The notes: generated from the letters alone by a model not told the origin. A stretch of DNA of 64,000 nucleotides from Zobellia galactanivorans (GCF_000973105.1 NC_015844.1:2414501-2478500), one strand, 5' to 3'. Shown: positions 19,301-27,594, counted from the first letter of the stretch. Numbers and translations are program-made.

Positions 19301-19821
19301 CTTTACAGACCGCACCTCTTGAGGGTATCGCAGTTGGGGATTTTGATCGGGACGGAAATGAAGATGTACTGTTTACCGGTAACTCATATGCAACGGAAGC
19401 CGCCACCGGTCGGTATGATGCTTTTTTGGGGGCGTTTTTCAAGGGGGGTGGTGAGTCTTTTGAAAGTATTCCTTTGGAAAAAAGTGGCTTTTTAAGCGAT
19501 TTTGACGCGAGCGGATTAGCGATTATGGATTCTGAACAAGGTAGGTATGTGCTCTCTGCCCAAAGTAACGGTCCCTTGAAAGTATTTGGGTCGAGGCCTT
19601 CGAAGGCAGGTTCAAAACGATTGACCCAAACCGCCGATGTGGCGTTTGCAACGGTCCGATTGAAAAACGGAAAGGAATATCGAAAAGAGTTTTATCTCGG
19701 ATCCGGTTATTTATCCCAAAGTTCAAGAAGTATTTTATTGAATCGGAATATACAAGAAATTGAAATTACCGACTCTGAAGGAAACACAAAAATAGTGTAT
19801 ACAAATGAAGCGATTAAGTAG
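16312..19821 (+). CDS. FG-GAP/VCBS double-propeller lipoprotein with ASPIC/UnbV domain (second copy)
   Basis: A 1169-residue paralogue of the preceding protein, starting in its stop codon (ATGA). The lipobox LLTGC places the acylated cysteine at residue 20. The repeat order is the same: an N-terminal propeller (DIDNDGLTDVYFSG, DVNQDGFLDIYI, DYDKDGDLDMYLL), an ASPIC/UnbV segment (LSRGYESSVDPVVHFGLG, VWWPDGSYQ) and a second propeller (DIDGDGLEDFFVGG, DYDKDGDLDLFVGG, DFDQDGDTDYILGN). Shared blocks such as LPHMHSRNGPG and NAMRSRF show that the pair arose by tandem duplication and then diverged. It overlaps the haloperoxidase-like gene by 17 bases, so the three are probably translated as a unit. 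Function unknown. Confidence 0.88.
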   Translation: MKKMNRFVLVWGLFLLLTGCGENKTHRFRLLDASKTGIDFQNTITENDSINVFEFMNVYTGAGVAVGDIDNDGLTDVYFSGNMVSGRLYRNKGNMEFEDITESAGLLNSRWGTGVSMVDVNQDGFLDIYICVSGSAEVAQRANMLYINNGDMTFTERAEEYGLADTRQSMHSAFFDYDKDGDLDMYLLVNPAAYEYNVNVSKPREVDGQSVSNDRLYKNMGNGRFEDVSREAGILLEGYGLGVGVSDINGDGWPDMYVSNDFIGNDILYINQKDGTFKDRISEQIKHTSYAGMGNDVADIDNNGEPDILVLDMRPEDNERQKMIISSTGYDRFQIMLEAGYNAQYSRNTLQLNQGQGKFSEIGFLAGISSTDWSWSPLLADYDNDGRKDLYVTNGFLRDLGDLDYIHYQKTYDTPVGDVDTKIRQKLKSISELPMADLPNYAYRNKGDMTFEKVSDVWGVDKSSCSHGAAYADLDNDGDLDLLVNNMDQPAFVYENVGIPEERNHYLRIQLKGSPGNLQGIGAKLKVTTEDSEQFYQHYLSRGYESSVDPVVHFGLGKALEVKSVEVWWPDGSYQALTAQAVDTTLSLQQSNASKNIVQEEMSQKTFFIDATDSLGVSFEHHEDDVVDFKLQPILPHMHSRNGPGVAVADIDGDGLEDFFVGGASGQSGKVFHQNEDGTFRSGMGFEAMFEDMGALFFDANGDGYKDLYVVSGGVVVSADSEIYQDRLYLNDGKGNFKRSDALPEIRTSGSCVVANDYDKDGDLDLFVGGRVDPGKYPMPAHSYLLENRSGESGEAKFIDVSEQIEGWNELTMVTSGLWTDYDNDGWVDLIAVGEFMPIVVFHNENGKLVLQKETTGLTKTEGWWNGINGGDFDQDGDTDYILGNLGLNSKYTATEEEPLCIYAKDYDKDGRVDPIMCYYIEGENHLAHSRDEIIGQVNAMRSRFKTYRSYAETNFEKSFLPEELEDAYVVKSYNFASSYLENIGGGKFALRPLPLTLQTAPLEGIAVGDFDRDGNEDVLFTGNSYATEAATGRYDAFLGAFFKGGGESFESIPLEKSGFLSDFDASGLAIMDSEQGRYVLSAQSNGPLKVFGSRPSKAGSKRLTQTADVAFATVRLKNGKEYRKEFYLGSGYLSQSSRSILLNRNIQEIEITDSEGNTKIVYTNEAIK

Positions 19822-21130
19822 GTTTATTATCGTATGTACGGTGCTTATGGTATCCTGTGGAACAAATCACGACAAAGAGCGGTTAGATACGTATTTTGAA
19901 GGCGGTTTGTCGAGATACAACCGGGAACTCACCAATGTAATCGTATCTGATATTTTTACCCCACCGGTGGCCAGTAGGATCTATGCTTATTCCAATATTG
20001 CGGCCTACGAAGGGATACGCTTTATGGACTCGACAAAATTGTCCCTGTCGTCCCGATTGAATGGGTTAAAAGAGTTATCGACACCTGATCCGTCCAAGAA
20101 TTATTACTATCCCTTAGTGTCAATTGTAGCGTTTACCCAGGTGGGAAAATCCTTGGTTTTTGATTTGGACAAGGTCGAGGCCATCAAGAACAAGATGCTC
20201 GGGGAGGTCAAGGAAATAGGTATGGACCAAGAAGTTTATCGGAATTCAATTGATCTAGGGGAGACCCTGGCAAGCGAAATCTTGGCTTGGGCGGCAAAAG
20301 ATGGGTATCTCCGCCGTACGGCATTGCCCCGATATTCGGTCAGTGATGACCCGGGCCGTTGGAGGCCTACGCCACCGGACTATATGGAGGCCATTGAACC
20401 GCATTGGAATACCTTACGGCCCTTTGTGCTTGATTCGGCAGCACAATTTGATCCAGGACTGCCCACGCCTTTTGACAGTGCCGAAGACTCCCCATTTTAT
20501 AAGGAAGCCATGGAGGTCTATGAAACGGTGGAAAATCTAGATGATGATAAATTGGAGGTGGCGAAGTTTTGGGACTGTAACCCGAATATATCGCACACCA
20601 AGGGGCATGTCATGTATTTCCAACAACAAATTTCCCCTGGGGGCCATTGGATGCATATAGCTGCACAGATACTGGAAGAACAAAAGGTCGACGGGGTAAA
20701 GGCTGCCGAAACCATGTCGATGTTAGGGGTGGCCCTGGCCGATGCCTTTATCAGTTGTTGGGACCAGAAGTATAAAAGCAGTTTGACCCGGCCTGAAACC
20801 TATATCAATAACTATATTGACCAAGATTGGGAACCTATATTGCAAACGCCGGCTTTTCCTGAGCATACGTCTGGACATAGTGTGGCGTCAAGTGCAGCAG
20901 CTACGGTACTTACCGGGGTATTCGGCGATGATTATGCATTTGTAGATGCTACGGAAGTACCATACGGCCTTCCTCCAAGAAGCTTTCAGTCGTTTTGGCA
21001 AGCAGCGGAAGAAGCAGCGATCAGCAGGCTTTACGGGGGGATTCACTATAGGCCGGCCATTGAACTGGGCGTTAAACAGGGCAGGGCCGTGGGCCGATTG
21101 GTTCTCGAGCGATTAAGAAAGGAGCATTGA
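19805..21130 (+). CDS. Vanadium-dependent haloperoxidase-like (PAP2 superfamily) lipoprotein
   Basis: A 441-residue lipoprotein with the lipobox VLMVSC (Cys18). The C-terminal part holds the complete vanadate/phosphate site of the vanadium haloperoxidase-PAP2 superfamily. Lys322, Arg329 and Pro330 lie in K-x6-RP, Ser356-Gly357-His358 in PEHTSGH, and Arg408 and His414 in SRLYGGIH. Phe351 aligns with the active-site Phe of fungal vanadium chloroperoxidase. Halide oxidation with hydrogen peroxide, or phosphatase activity, are both possible. Size and the conserved N-terminal helical region favour the haloperoxidase side of the family. It overlaps the second propeller gene by 17 bases and ends the SusCD-propeller unit. 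Being membrane-anchored outside the cytoplasm, it may act on the imported substrate or on halogens in algal material. Confidence 0.78.
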   Translation: MKRLSRFIIVCTVLMVSCGTNHDKERLDTYFEGGLSRYNRELTNVIVSDIFTPPVASRIYAYSNIAAYEGIRFMDSTKLSLSSRLNGLKELSTPDPSKNYYYPLVSIVAFTQVGKSLVFDLDKVEAIKNKMLGEVKEIGMDQEVYRNSIDLGETLASEILAWAAKDGYLRRTALPRYSVSDDPGRWRPTPPDYMEAIEPHWNTLRPFVLDSAAQFDPGLPTPFDSAEDSPFYKEAMEVYETVENLDDDKLEVAKFWDCNPNISHTKGHVMYFQQQISPGGHWMHIAAQILEEQKVDGVKAAETMSMLGVALADAFISCWDQKYKSSLTRPETYINNYIDQDWEPILQTPAFPEHTSGHSVASSAAATVLTGVFGDDYAFVDATEVPYGLPPRSFQSFWQAAEEAAISRLYGGIHYRPAIELGVKQGRAVGRLVLERLRKEH

Positions 21131-21579
21131 TTCTTCCGTAGGCTTCATAGTATTTCCCGTTGTTAGTATCGAAATCTTCCCATTTCTCCTTTGGGTTAAC
21201 AAATGGAGTTGTATTTGTGTCATATGAAGATTATTCCTATATAGAATTAGGAAAATAGCTATATTTCAAAACTTTTATTCCTCTTTATTTGTCGTTTTAA
21301 GGAGTAAAATCTGAAGATTAGGATGAGATTTGCCCCTGAGGTTGAGGCGTTTTTTAGGGTAATAGGCTCATTAGTGCATAATTGACACAATTTTGTTTTG
21401 TGGTCAATAGGATACACTGTATATTTGAAAAGTAGCATAGAATATCATAGTATAGAATACATATGGGATGTCTTTTCTACGAGTTTTACTTAAACATTCC
21501 ATGAAAGGGGAATTTCCTCTTTTTTGGGAGGGATTTTACGATAGCGAACCATTAATTAATCACTGGCCATATAATTGAG
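21131..21579. other. Intergenic region before the glycosidase operon
   Basis: The 449 bases contain no convincing gene. Their main content is the promoter with operator-like repeats at 21396-21450. A leader of about 145 bases follows up to the ATG at 21580. A weak 6-bp inverted repeat near 21234-21253 is too short to call. Confidence 0.55.
21396..21450 (+). promoter_or_regulatory. Promoter of the glycosidase operon with tandem operator repeats
   Basis: A -33 box TTTTG ending at 21400 and the -7 box TATATTTG at 21420-21427 are 19 bases apart, an excellent Bacteroidota promoter. Three bases after the -7 box lie AGTAGCATAG (21431-21440) and the degenerate repeat AATATCATAG (21441-21450). The same element follows the -7 box of susC at 7769-7788. 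Confidence 0.6.
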
Positions 21580-23352
21580 ATGATTGCAAACACTACCATT
21601 ACAAGCTTTCCGGAAATAATCATTATCGGGGAAAAACAAAATTTCCGTACCACCCTGAATAAGGTATATGGGGATGAAGGGGTAACGTTATACGATTTTG
21701 AAGTCAACAATGATGTCGAAGAGGTGCCCAAACCTATAACCTTGCAATGGAAGGTTCCGGCCATCAACGTAAAGGGCGTTTGGAAACCCACCACGGATTT
21801 CAATAAACGTATTCAAGCCGATTGGGAACTTGACAATATGGAGTCGCGGATTTCTATCGATTCGCCCGTAATTTCCCTATTTGGGAATAGCGATGGCAAT
21901 GTCTTGACCTTCGCTTGCTCCAATGCCATCAATAAATTGGAAATGAATGCCCGTTTACGTGAAGAGGACAATTGTTTTTATTGCCACGTTACCTTTTTTA
22001 CGGAACAACATTATCCCCTTAAAAATTTTAAGGTGCAATTGCGATTGGATTATCAAGACTGGCATTTTTCCGATAGCCTTCGGGCGGTGGCTTCGTGGTG
22101 GGAAAGCTTTGAGCAATTGAAGCCGGCCTATGTACCTGATATCGCTAAAACGCCATTGTACTCTACCTGGTACCAGTTTCATCAGAACCTCGATGTACCC
22201 TTGCTTTTGAAAGAATGTCGATTGGCAAAAAATCTGGGCTACAAAGCTATCATCATTGATGACGGTTGGCAAACCTTCGATTCGAACCGAGGCTATGATT
22301 TTACGGGGGATTGGCAGCCAGACCGTATTCCTGAAATGGCGGAATTCGTAAAAAGTGTACATGAAACCGGTATGAAAATCGCTCTTTGGTACTCCGTTCC
22401 CTTCTGTGGTGAAAAATCAAAGGCCTACAAACGTTTTAAAGGGAAATTCCTGACCGAAGACCATAGATGGGCTCCTGTTTTTGATCCACGTTATCCCGAT
22501 GTTAGGCAATACCTTATCGATATTTATACCAATGCCGCGCGAGATTGGAGCCTCGACGGCTTCAAGCTTGATTTTATCGACGACTTTAGGTTTTATAAAG
22601 ATACCCCGACTAAATTGGGGCCAGATGCGGATTATGCGTCGATAAATGGGGCTGTTGATCGCTTGTTGACAGATGTGAAAGACGCCTTGACAAAAATTAA
22701 CCCCGAAATCTTTATTGAGTTCAGACAGAAGTATACGGGACCTGCGATGCGTAAATACGGTAATATGTTCAGGGCCTTCGACTGTCCGGGAGATGCTACC
22801 ATGAACCGATTGCGAATTGCGGATATTCGTATGCTTGCCGGAAATACTGCGGTACACTCCGATATGGTTACCTGGCATGCGGACGAACCCTTGGAAATTG
22901 CGGCTCTTCAAGTCATCAATACGCTTTTTGGGGTGCCCCAACTTTCCGTTATGTTGAGTGAGACACCCGAAGCATACGTAAACATGATCGGCTTTTATAC
23001 GAAGTACTGGAACGAAAATGCCGATGTGCTTATGAACGGATATTTCCTTCCTTCTAAACCGTTGGCCAATTACCCCACCCAACGGGTATCTAAGAACGGA
23101 CACCTCATTATTGGGGTTTATGATGCTTGGGTAGTAGAGCTCGATGGGGCTTATACGCACATAGATATCTTGAATGCTCAAATAGCCACCCAAGTAGTCG
23201 TTCGAATTTTAAATGATTTGGGGGCTTATGCCTGTAAAGTCTATGATTGTCAAGGAAATTTGATAAGGGAGGAGAATGTAGTATTTTCGAAAGGGGTAAT
23301 AGAGGTGGAGGTTCCCGAATGCGGAATCATAAGGGCCGAGAAAATAGAGTAG
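21580..23352 (+). CDS. GH36-like alpha-galactosidase family glycoside hydrolase
   Basis: A 590-residue cytoplasmic enzyme (no signal peptide) resembling family GH36/melibiase. The barrel region shows TWYQFHQNLDVPLLLKEC, IIIDDGWQTFD (about residues 224-234), TGMKIALWYSVPF, and DGFKLDF with Asp331 as likely nucleophile. FRAFDCPGDATMNRLRIAD holds the likely acid/base aspartate near residues 401-405. It would hydrolyse alpha-linked galactose or a related residue from an imported oligosaccharide. It begins a second unit with a sugar acetyltransferase and a symporter, under the same operator-like repeats as susC. Substrate is uncertain, since GH36 includes alpha-galactosidases, alpha-N-acetylgalactosaminidases and transglycosylases. 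Confidence 0.8.
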   Translation: MIANTTITSFPEIIIIGEKQNFRTTLNKVYGDEGVTLYDFEVNNDVEEVPKPITLQWKVPAINVKGVWKPTTDFNKRIQADWELDNMESRISIDSPVISLFGNSDGNVLTFACSNAINKLEMNARLREEDNCFYCHVTFFTEQHYPLKNFKVQLRLDYQDWHFSDSLRAVASWWESFEQLKPAYVPDIAKTPLYSTWYQFHQNLDVPLLLKECRLAKNLGYKAIIIDDGWQTFDSNRGYDFTGDWQPDRIPEMAEFVKSVHETGMKIALWYSVPFCGEKSKAYKRFKGKFLTEDHRWAPVFDPRYPDVRQYLIDIYTNAARDWSLDGFKLDFIDDFRFYKDTPTKLGPDADYASINGAVDRLLTDVKDALTKINPEIFIEFRQKYTGPAMRKYGNMFRAFDCPGDATMNRLRIADIRMLAGNTAVHSDMVTWHADEPLEIAALQVINTLFGVPQLSVMLSETPEAYVNMIGFYTKYWNENADVLMNGYFLPSKPLANYPTQRVSKNGHLIIGVYDAWVVELDGAYTHIDILNAQIATQVVVRILNDLGAYACKVYDCQGNLIREENVVFSKGVIEVEVPECGIIRAEKIE

Positions 23353-23359
23353 AGTTCAC

Positions 23360-23920
23360 ATGACCGAAAAAGAGAAAATGATCAGCGGGCAAGCCTATGA
23401 TCCAAGTGATAAAGAGTTGGTAAGGGCCAGGTTGCGGGCCCGAAAGTTGATGCAGGAAATAGCGGCCATCCCCATGGACAAAGAACGGCAGCGCAAGCAC
23501 TTTTTTAAAGAGCTATTTGCCGAGACCGGAAAGAATTTCTATATCGAAAACCGCTTTACCTGCGATTATGGTTTCAATATTTATTGGGGCGAGAACGCAT
23601 ATGCCAATTTTGATTGTATTATTTTGGACGCTGCACCGGTGTACATCGGTAAGAACGTAATGATGGCCCCGGGGGTAAAGTTGCTTACGGCTACACACCC
23701 ATTGGAGTTTGAAGCCCGTAACTCTGGAATTGAATTCGCAAAACCGATACGGATAGGGGATAACGTTTGGATCGGTGGAGGGGTAATTGTCAATCCTGGG
23801 GTTACCATAGGAAACAACAGTGTCATCGGTTCCGGAAGTGTGGTGGTAAAAGATATCCCCGAGAATGTGGTGGCCGTTGGCAACCCGTGTCGCGTATTAA
23901 AGAATATAGACAACCCATAG
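23360..23920 (+). CDS. Maltose/galactoside O-acetyltransferase family (left-handed beta-helix)
   Basis: A 186-residue acyltransferase of the Maa/LacA type that would move acetyl from acetyl-CoA to a sugar hydroxyl. The N-terminal region MISGQAYDPSDKELVRAR matches the maltose-acetyltransferase domain. Hexapeptide repeats follow (IYIGKNVMMAPGV, IRIGDNVWIGGGVIVNPGV, TIGNNSVIGSGSVV), and the catalytic His lies in ATHPLE. It starts 7 bases after the glycosidase gene and precedes the symporter. Family members are thought to detoxify surplus or non-metabolised sugars. Here the acceptor is probably the sugar released by the neighbouring glycosidase, which is inference from context. Confidence 0.85.
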   Translation: MTEKEKMISGQAYDPSDKELVRARLRARKLMQEIAAIPMDKERQRKHFFKELFAETGKNFYIENRFTCDYGFNIYWGENAYANFDCIILDAAPVYIGKNVMMAPGVKLLTATHPLEFEARNSGIEFAKPIRIGDNVWIGGGVIVNPGVTIGNNSVIGSGSVVVKDIPENVVAVGNPCRVLKNIDNP

Positions 23921-23963
23921 TTCCCGCCTACATAGGCCCAATACCAACTAAAAGACCAAAGAT

Positions 23964-25613
23964 ATGCTTTCAATTATTTCTTTTGTGGGGTTTACGCTCT
24001 TAGTGGCGGTAATCGCTTGGTACGCTACCAGAAGTACCAATGAAAAATCCGCCGACGGTTATTTTTTGGCGGGAAGAAGCTTAGGGGCGATAACCATTGC
24101 GGGTTCCTTGCTTTTGACCAACCTTTCCGCCGAGCAGATCGTGGGGCTGAACGGACAGGCCTTTACCGAGGGGGTATTGGTTATGGCTTGGGAGACACTG
24201 GCCGCTATTGCCATGATCATTACTGCGGTTTTCCTGCTTCCCAGGTACATGCGAGGCGGTATAACGACCATTCCCCAATTTGTGGAAGATCGGTTCGACC
24301 ACGGTACAAAAGCTATTCTCACGGCCTTATTTTTATCGGGTTACGTTATTGTGGTCATTCCTTCCGTACTGTATTCCGGATCTTTGGCCTTTAGCACCAT
24401 GTTCGATTTGCCGACCCTTTTAGGACTTTCGGATACGGCTACTTTGTGGCTCTGTGTTTGGAGTATTGGAATTATCGGTATCATATATGCCATTTTTGGC
24501 GGATTGAAGGCTGTGGCGGTCTCCGATCTTATCAACTCGATCGGACTTTTGATCGGGGGACTCCTTATTCCGGTTTTTGGATTGTTGGCCATTGGGGATG
24601 GAAGTATTTCCGATGGAATAAGCCTGCTTTGGGAAAGCCATCCGGAAAAGTTCAATGTAAAGGGTGATGTTGATGCATCCATACCGTTCGGCACCATTTT
24701 TACGGGAATGATGCTGGTACAGATGTTCTATTGGGGTACCAACCAAGTGATTTTACAACGTGTATTTGGGGCAAAAAACCTTAAGGAAGGCCAAAAAGGG
24801 GTGATACTTGCCGCCTTGGTCAAGTTTTTGATTCCCATTATCGTGGTATTGCCCGGTATCATCGCCTGGCATATTTTCGAGGGCAATCTTGATAACCCCG
24901 ACCAAGCTTACCCGAAATTGGTGGCTACCGTACTTCCCGCAACATTTACCGGCCTTTTTGCCGCTGTACTTTTTGGGGCCATACTGAGTTCCTTCAACAG
25001 TCTGTTGAACAGTAGTGCCACCTTATTCGGATTCGACCTTTATCGGCAGTATTTCAAGAAGGGTGCGACCGAGCTTGAAACCGTAAAAGCGGGGAAGATG
25101 TTCGGACTTGTTCTTGGTATTTTGGGAATGTTTGTCGCTCCTCTGATCGCCAATGCGCCACAGGGGCTTTTCGCGTGGTTGCAAGAGGCCAATGGTTGTT
25201 ATAGTATTCCTATTTTAACGGTTATCGTAATAGGCTTTTTTACTAAACGGGTGCCGGCCATTGCTGCCAAGGTCGGGGTAATTTCGGGAGTGGTCCTCTA
25301 TTCGATCAGTCAGTTTTTGGTCAAGCCCTATTTTGTGGATAAGGCGCTGGCCGAAGCGGCACAAAACGGCATAAGCGACGCCAAGGCGTTGAGTGTGATC
25401 CAGGCCGAAGCCTACCCGCATTTTTTACACGTCATGGCTATTTTGTTCGTGCTCAATATCGCGATTATGTTGTTTATTGGGAAACTCTATCCCAGAGATA
25501 CGGATTATCAACCGATGACAACCGATGCGGTTAGTGTAGAGCCTTGGAAATATGCCTTTATAGCAGGGGCCGTTATTACGGCTTTAGTGTTGAGTACCTA
25601 TCTGATATTTTAA
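23964..25613 (+). CDS. Sodium:solute symporter (SSS/SLC5 family)
   Basis: A 549-residue inner-membrane transporter with about 13-14 hydrophobic segments. SSS landmarks include the early FLAGRSLGAITIAGSLLLTNLS and GLNGQAF, IYAIFGGLKAVAVSDLIN, and TGLFAAVLFGAILSSFNSLLNSSATLF in the sodium-binding region. It would bring a sugar or sugar-like solute into the cytoplasm with sodium. It is the third gene of the glycosidase unit, so the probable cargo is what SusC delivers to the periplasm. The gene ends 11 bases before the convergent PAP2 gene with no clear terminator. Confidence 0.9.
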   Translation: MLSIISFVGFTLLVAVIAWYATRSTNEKSADGYFLAGRSLGAITIAGSLLLTNLSAEQIVGLNGQAFTEGVLVMAWETLAAIAMIITAVFLLPRYMRGGITTIPQFVEDRFDHGTKAILTALFLSGYVIVVIPSVLYSGSLAFSTMFDLPTLLGLSDTATLWLCVWSIGIIGIIYAIFGGLKAVAVSDLINSIGLLIGGLLIPVFGLLAIGDGSISDGISLLWESHPEKFNVKGDVDASIPFGTIFTGMMLVQMFYWGTNQVILQRVFGAKNLKEGQKGVILAALVKFLIPIIVVLPGIIAWHIFEGNLDNPDQAYPKLVATVLPATFTGLFAAVLFGAILSSFNSLLNSSATLFGFDLYRQYFKKGATELETVKAGKMFGLVLGILGMFVAPLIANAPQGLFAWLQEANGCYSIPILTVIVIGFFTKRVPAIAAKVGVISGVVLYSISQFLVKPYFVDKALAEAAQNGISDAKALSVIQAEAYPHFLHVMAILFVLNIAIMLFIGKLYPRDTDYQPMTTDAVSVEPWKYAFIAGAVITALVLSTYLIF

Positions 25614-25624
25614 CGGGCTACCGT

Positions 25625-26458
25625 CTAAAACTGAAGGACCACACCCAAGGTTCCGGGACCGAAGTTGAGGTTCCAGCTCATTTTTTTGGATCGGTCATTG
25701 TATTTCTCATCGTATTTTCGGTCGAGATAGCGATCAATGGATTCTACCGTGGCCACACTGATGGCTACGGCAAATACAAAATCGCTCAACCAGTGTTGAC
25801 CGTCCCAAATACGTGAAATGCCGGGGATGGCGCCTAAGGTATATACCCCTGCCTTGACCCAGGGACTTTTGAACTGTTTACCGATGGCATAGGCGTTAGT
25901 AAAGGCCAATAAGGCATGTCCCGATGGAAAAGAATTGTAGTTCCTATGCGGATTGAAGGGGTCAAAAGTATCCTTCCCCCTTTCTGCCACCGGCCGTGCC
26001 CGACCTACGGCAGATTTTAAAACTTGCTGCAAAAATCCTGCAGAGGTAGCCGACGATATCAATAGAACTCCCGTACGACGAAGTTTTTCGTTCTTGGTAA
26101 TCAAGCCTACCAAATACACACCTGAAGTTGCCAGGTAATTGTTTTCGGGGCTTCCATAGAGTTCGCCGTATTCGCGGAAAACGTTAGGTACCCCTTCCCT
26201 TTGTCTTTTAAAAAACTCCGACGTTTCTTCGTCGGCAAGATATACCGCTCCGGTACCTGCGAGTACCCCCCCAAATTGTGCCCATTGTTGGCCCTTCCAC
26301 TGAAATGGTCTAGAATAGGAGTAAGCTACACCTTTGAACATATTTCCGATATCGTACTTGAACATGTCCCAACGTTTTTCGGGAACCGATACGATCGAGT
26401 CTTGGGCATATACACCAAGCGTAAAGATGGTGAACAGTAGGGCTATGGTTTTTTTCAT
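25625..26458 (-). CDS. PAP2-family membrane-associated phosphatase
   Basis: A 277-residue protein with an N-terminal signal sequence (MKKTIALLFTIFTLGVYAQ) and the three PAP2 phosphatase motifs: KSAVGRARP, FPSGHALLAF and SRIWDGQHWLSD. Family members remove phosphate from lipid phosphates such as phosphatidate or undecaprenyl pyrophosphate at the periplasmic face. It is convergent with the symporter gene and shares no obvious operon. Unlike the haloperoxidase-like protein at 19805, it has the short spacing and PSGH motif of ordinary PAP2 phosphatases. Substrate is unknown. Confidence 0.85.
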   Translation of the reverse strand: MKKTIALLFTIFTLGVYAQDSIVSVPEKRWDMFKYDIGNMFKGVAYSYSRPFQWKGQQWAQFGGVLAGTGAVYLADEETSEFFKRQREGVPNVFREYGELYGSPENNYLATSGVYLVGLITKNEKLRRTGVLLISSATSAGFLQQVLKSAVGRARPVAERGKDTFDPFNPHRNYNSFPSGHALLAFTNAYAIGKQFKSPWVKAGVYTLGAIPGISRIWDGQHWLSDFVFAVAISVATVESIDRYLDRKYDEKYNDRSKKMSWNLNFGPGTLGVVLQF

Positions 26459-26636
26459 AATACAGGCAAAACTAAATCTATTCTGTAAAGTGTCTATGTT
26501 TTACTTAAAAAAAATGGACACGGCCAGCTAGGTGGGGTGTATTTATATGGGGTTTAAGGGGGGGATTCCCATTAAATTACAAAATAAATGAATAGTAAGC
26601 TCGAGATGGCCCGGTGAATTGGCGAAAGGAGGGAGG

Positions 26637-27539
26637 TTAAAAGTAGATTTGTTGGGCCAGCCTATAAGTGTTGGCATGTGCCTCTACAATGGTTTTTATG
26701 GCTGGGGAGTAGCCGCCTCCCATACTGCATTGAACGGGTATTTGCAATCGATGGCAGGTTTCTAGTACAAAGGCATCGCGCTCTTTACAGCCGTCTATAC
26801 TAAGGGCTAGGGTGCCGAGTTTGTCCGAACCGATAATATCTACCCCGGCGAGATAAAAAATAAAATCGGGTTTTTCCTCACTGATCAATCGGGGCAAGGT
26901 TTGCTTGAGTAGGGATAGGTAGGTAGTGTCGTCCGTGTATTTAGCTAGGGGGATGTCTAGGTCGGAACGCTCTTTTTTAAAAGGATAGTTGCTGGCCCCA
27001 TGCATTGAAAACGTAAATACCGAGGTGTCGTTCCCGAAAATTTCTGCCGTACCGTTGCCTTGATGGACGTCTAGGTCTACGATCAAGATTTTCTTTGCCA
27101 ATTGATGCGCCTGTAGGTATCGGGCCCCGATAGCTTGGTCGTTCAGCATACAGAAGGCTTCACCATGGTCGGTATAGGCATGGTGGGTGCCGCCGGCAAT
27201 ATTCATGGCGATGCCGTTTTCAATGGCGAAGCGGCAGGCTTGGATGGTGCCATCGGCTATGATGCGCTCCCGTTCAATAAGGTCTTCGGTTAGGGGGAAG
27301 CCAATTTTTCTTGCATCACGAGAGGAAATCTTTAAGTTCAAGAGATCGTAGAAATACTCGGGCTCGTGAACGGCAACAATGTATTTGTCGTTCGGTATTT
27401 CGGGTTCAAAGAAGTTTTCGGCGGTACAGGTGCCCTCGTGCAAGAGTTGTTTGGGCAATAATTCATACTTAAGCATCGGAAATCGGTGCCCTTCGGGTAA
27501 GGAGTGCTTGTAAATGGGGTGATAGGCAATCTTGAGCAT
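26637..27539 (-). CDS. Histone deacetylase family hydrolase (AcuC/amidohydrolase type)
   Basis: A 300-residue zinc hydrolase of the histone-deacetylase superfamily. The charge-relay histidines lie in GGTHHAYTDHGEAFCMLND, the zinc ligands in VDLDVHQGNGT and AGVDIIGSDKLG, and the transition-state tyrosine in MGGGYSPA. Bacterial members remove acetyl groups from acetylpolyamines, acetoin-pathway enzymes or other small amides. The gene is single, without related neighbours, so the natural substrate is open. A small Lys/Cys-rich protein gene lies downstream, beginning beyond 27595 in the same orientation. Confidence 0.88.
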   Translation of the reverse strand: MLKIAYHPIYKHSLPEGHRFPMLKYELLPKQLLHEGTCTAENFFEPEIPNDKYIVAVHEPEYFYDLLNLKISSRDARKIGFPLTEDLIERERIIADGTIQACRFAIENGIAMNIAGGTHHAYTDHGEAFCMLNDQAIGARYLQAHQLAKKILIVDLDVHQGNGTAEIFGNDTSVFTFSMHGASNYPFKKERSDLDIPLAKYTDDTTYLSLLKQTLPRLISEEKPDFIFYLAGVDIIGSDKLGTLALSIDGCKERDAFVLETCHRLQIPVQCSMGGGYSPAIKTIVEAHANTYRLAQQIYF

Positions 27540-27594
27540 GCTGCAAATATAGGGCTATATGCAATCAATAAAGGGCAAACGGATGGGAAGGAGG

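Noticed and set aside
22417-23193. Long minus-strand open frame opposite the GH36-like gene
   Set aside because: It has no recognisable domain and lies entirely inside a well-supported gene on the other strand.
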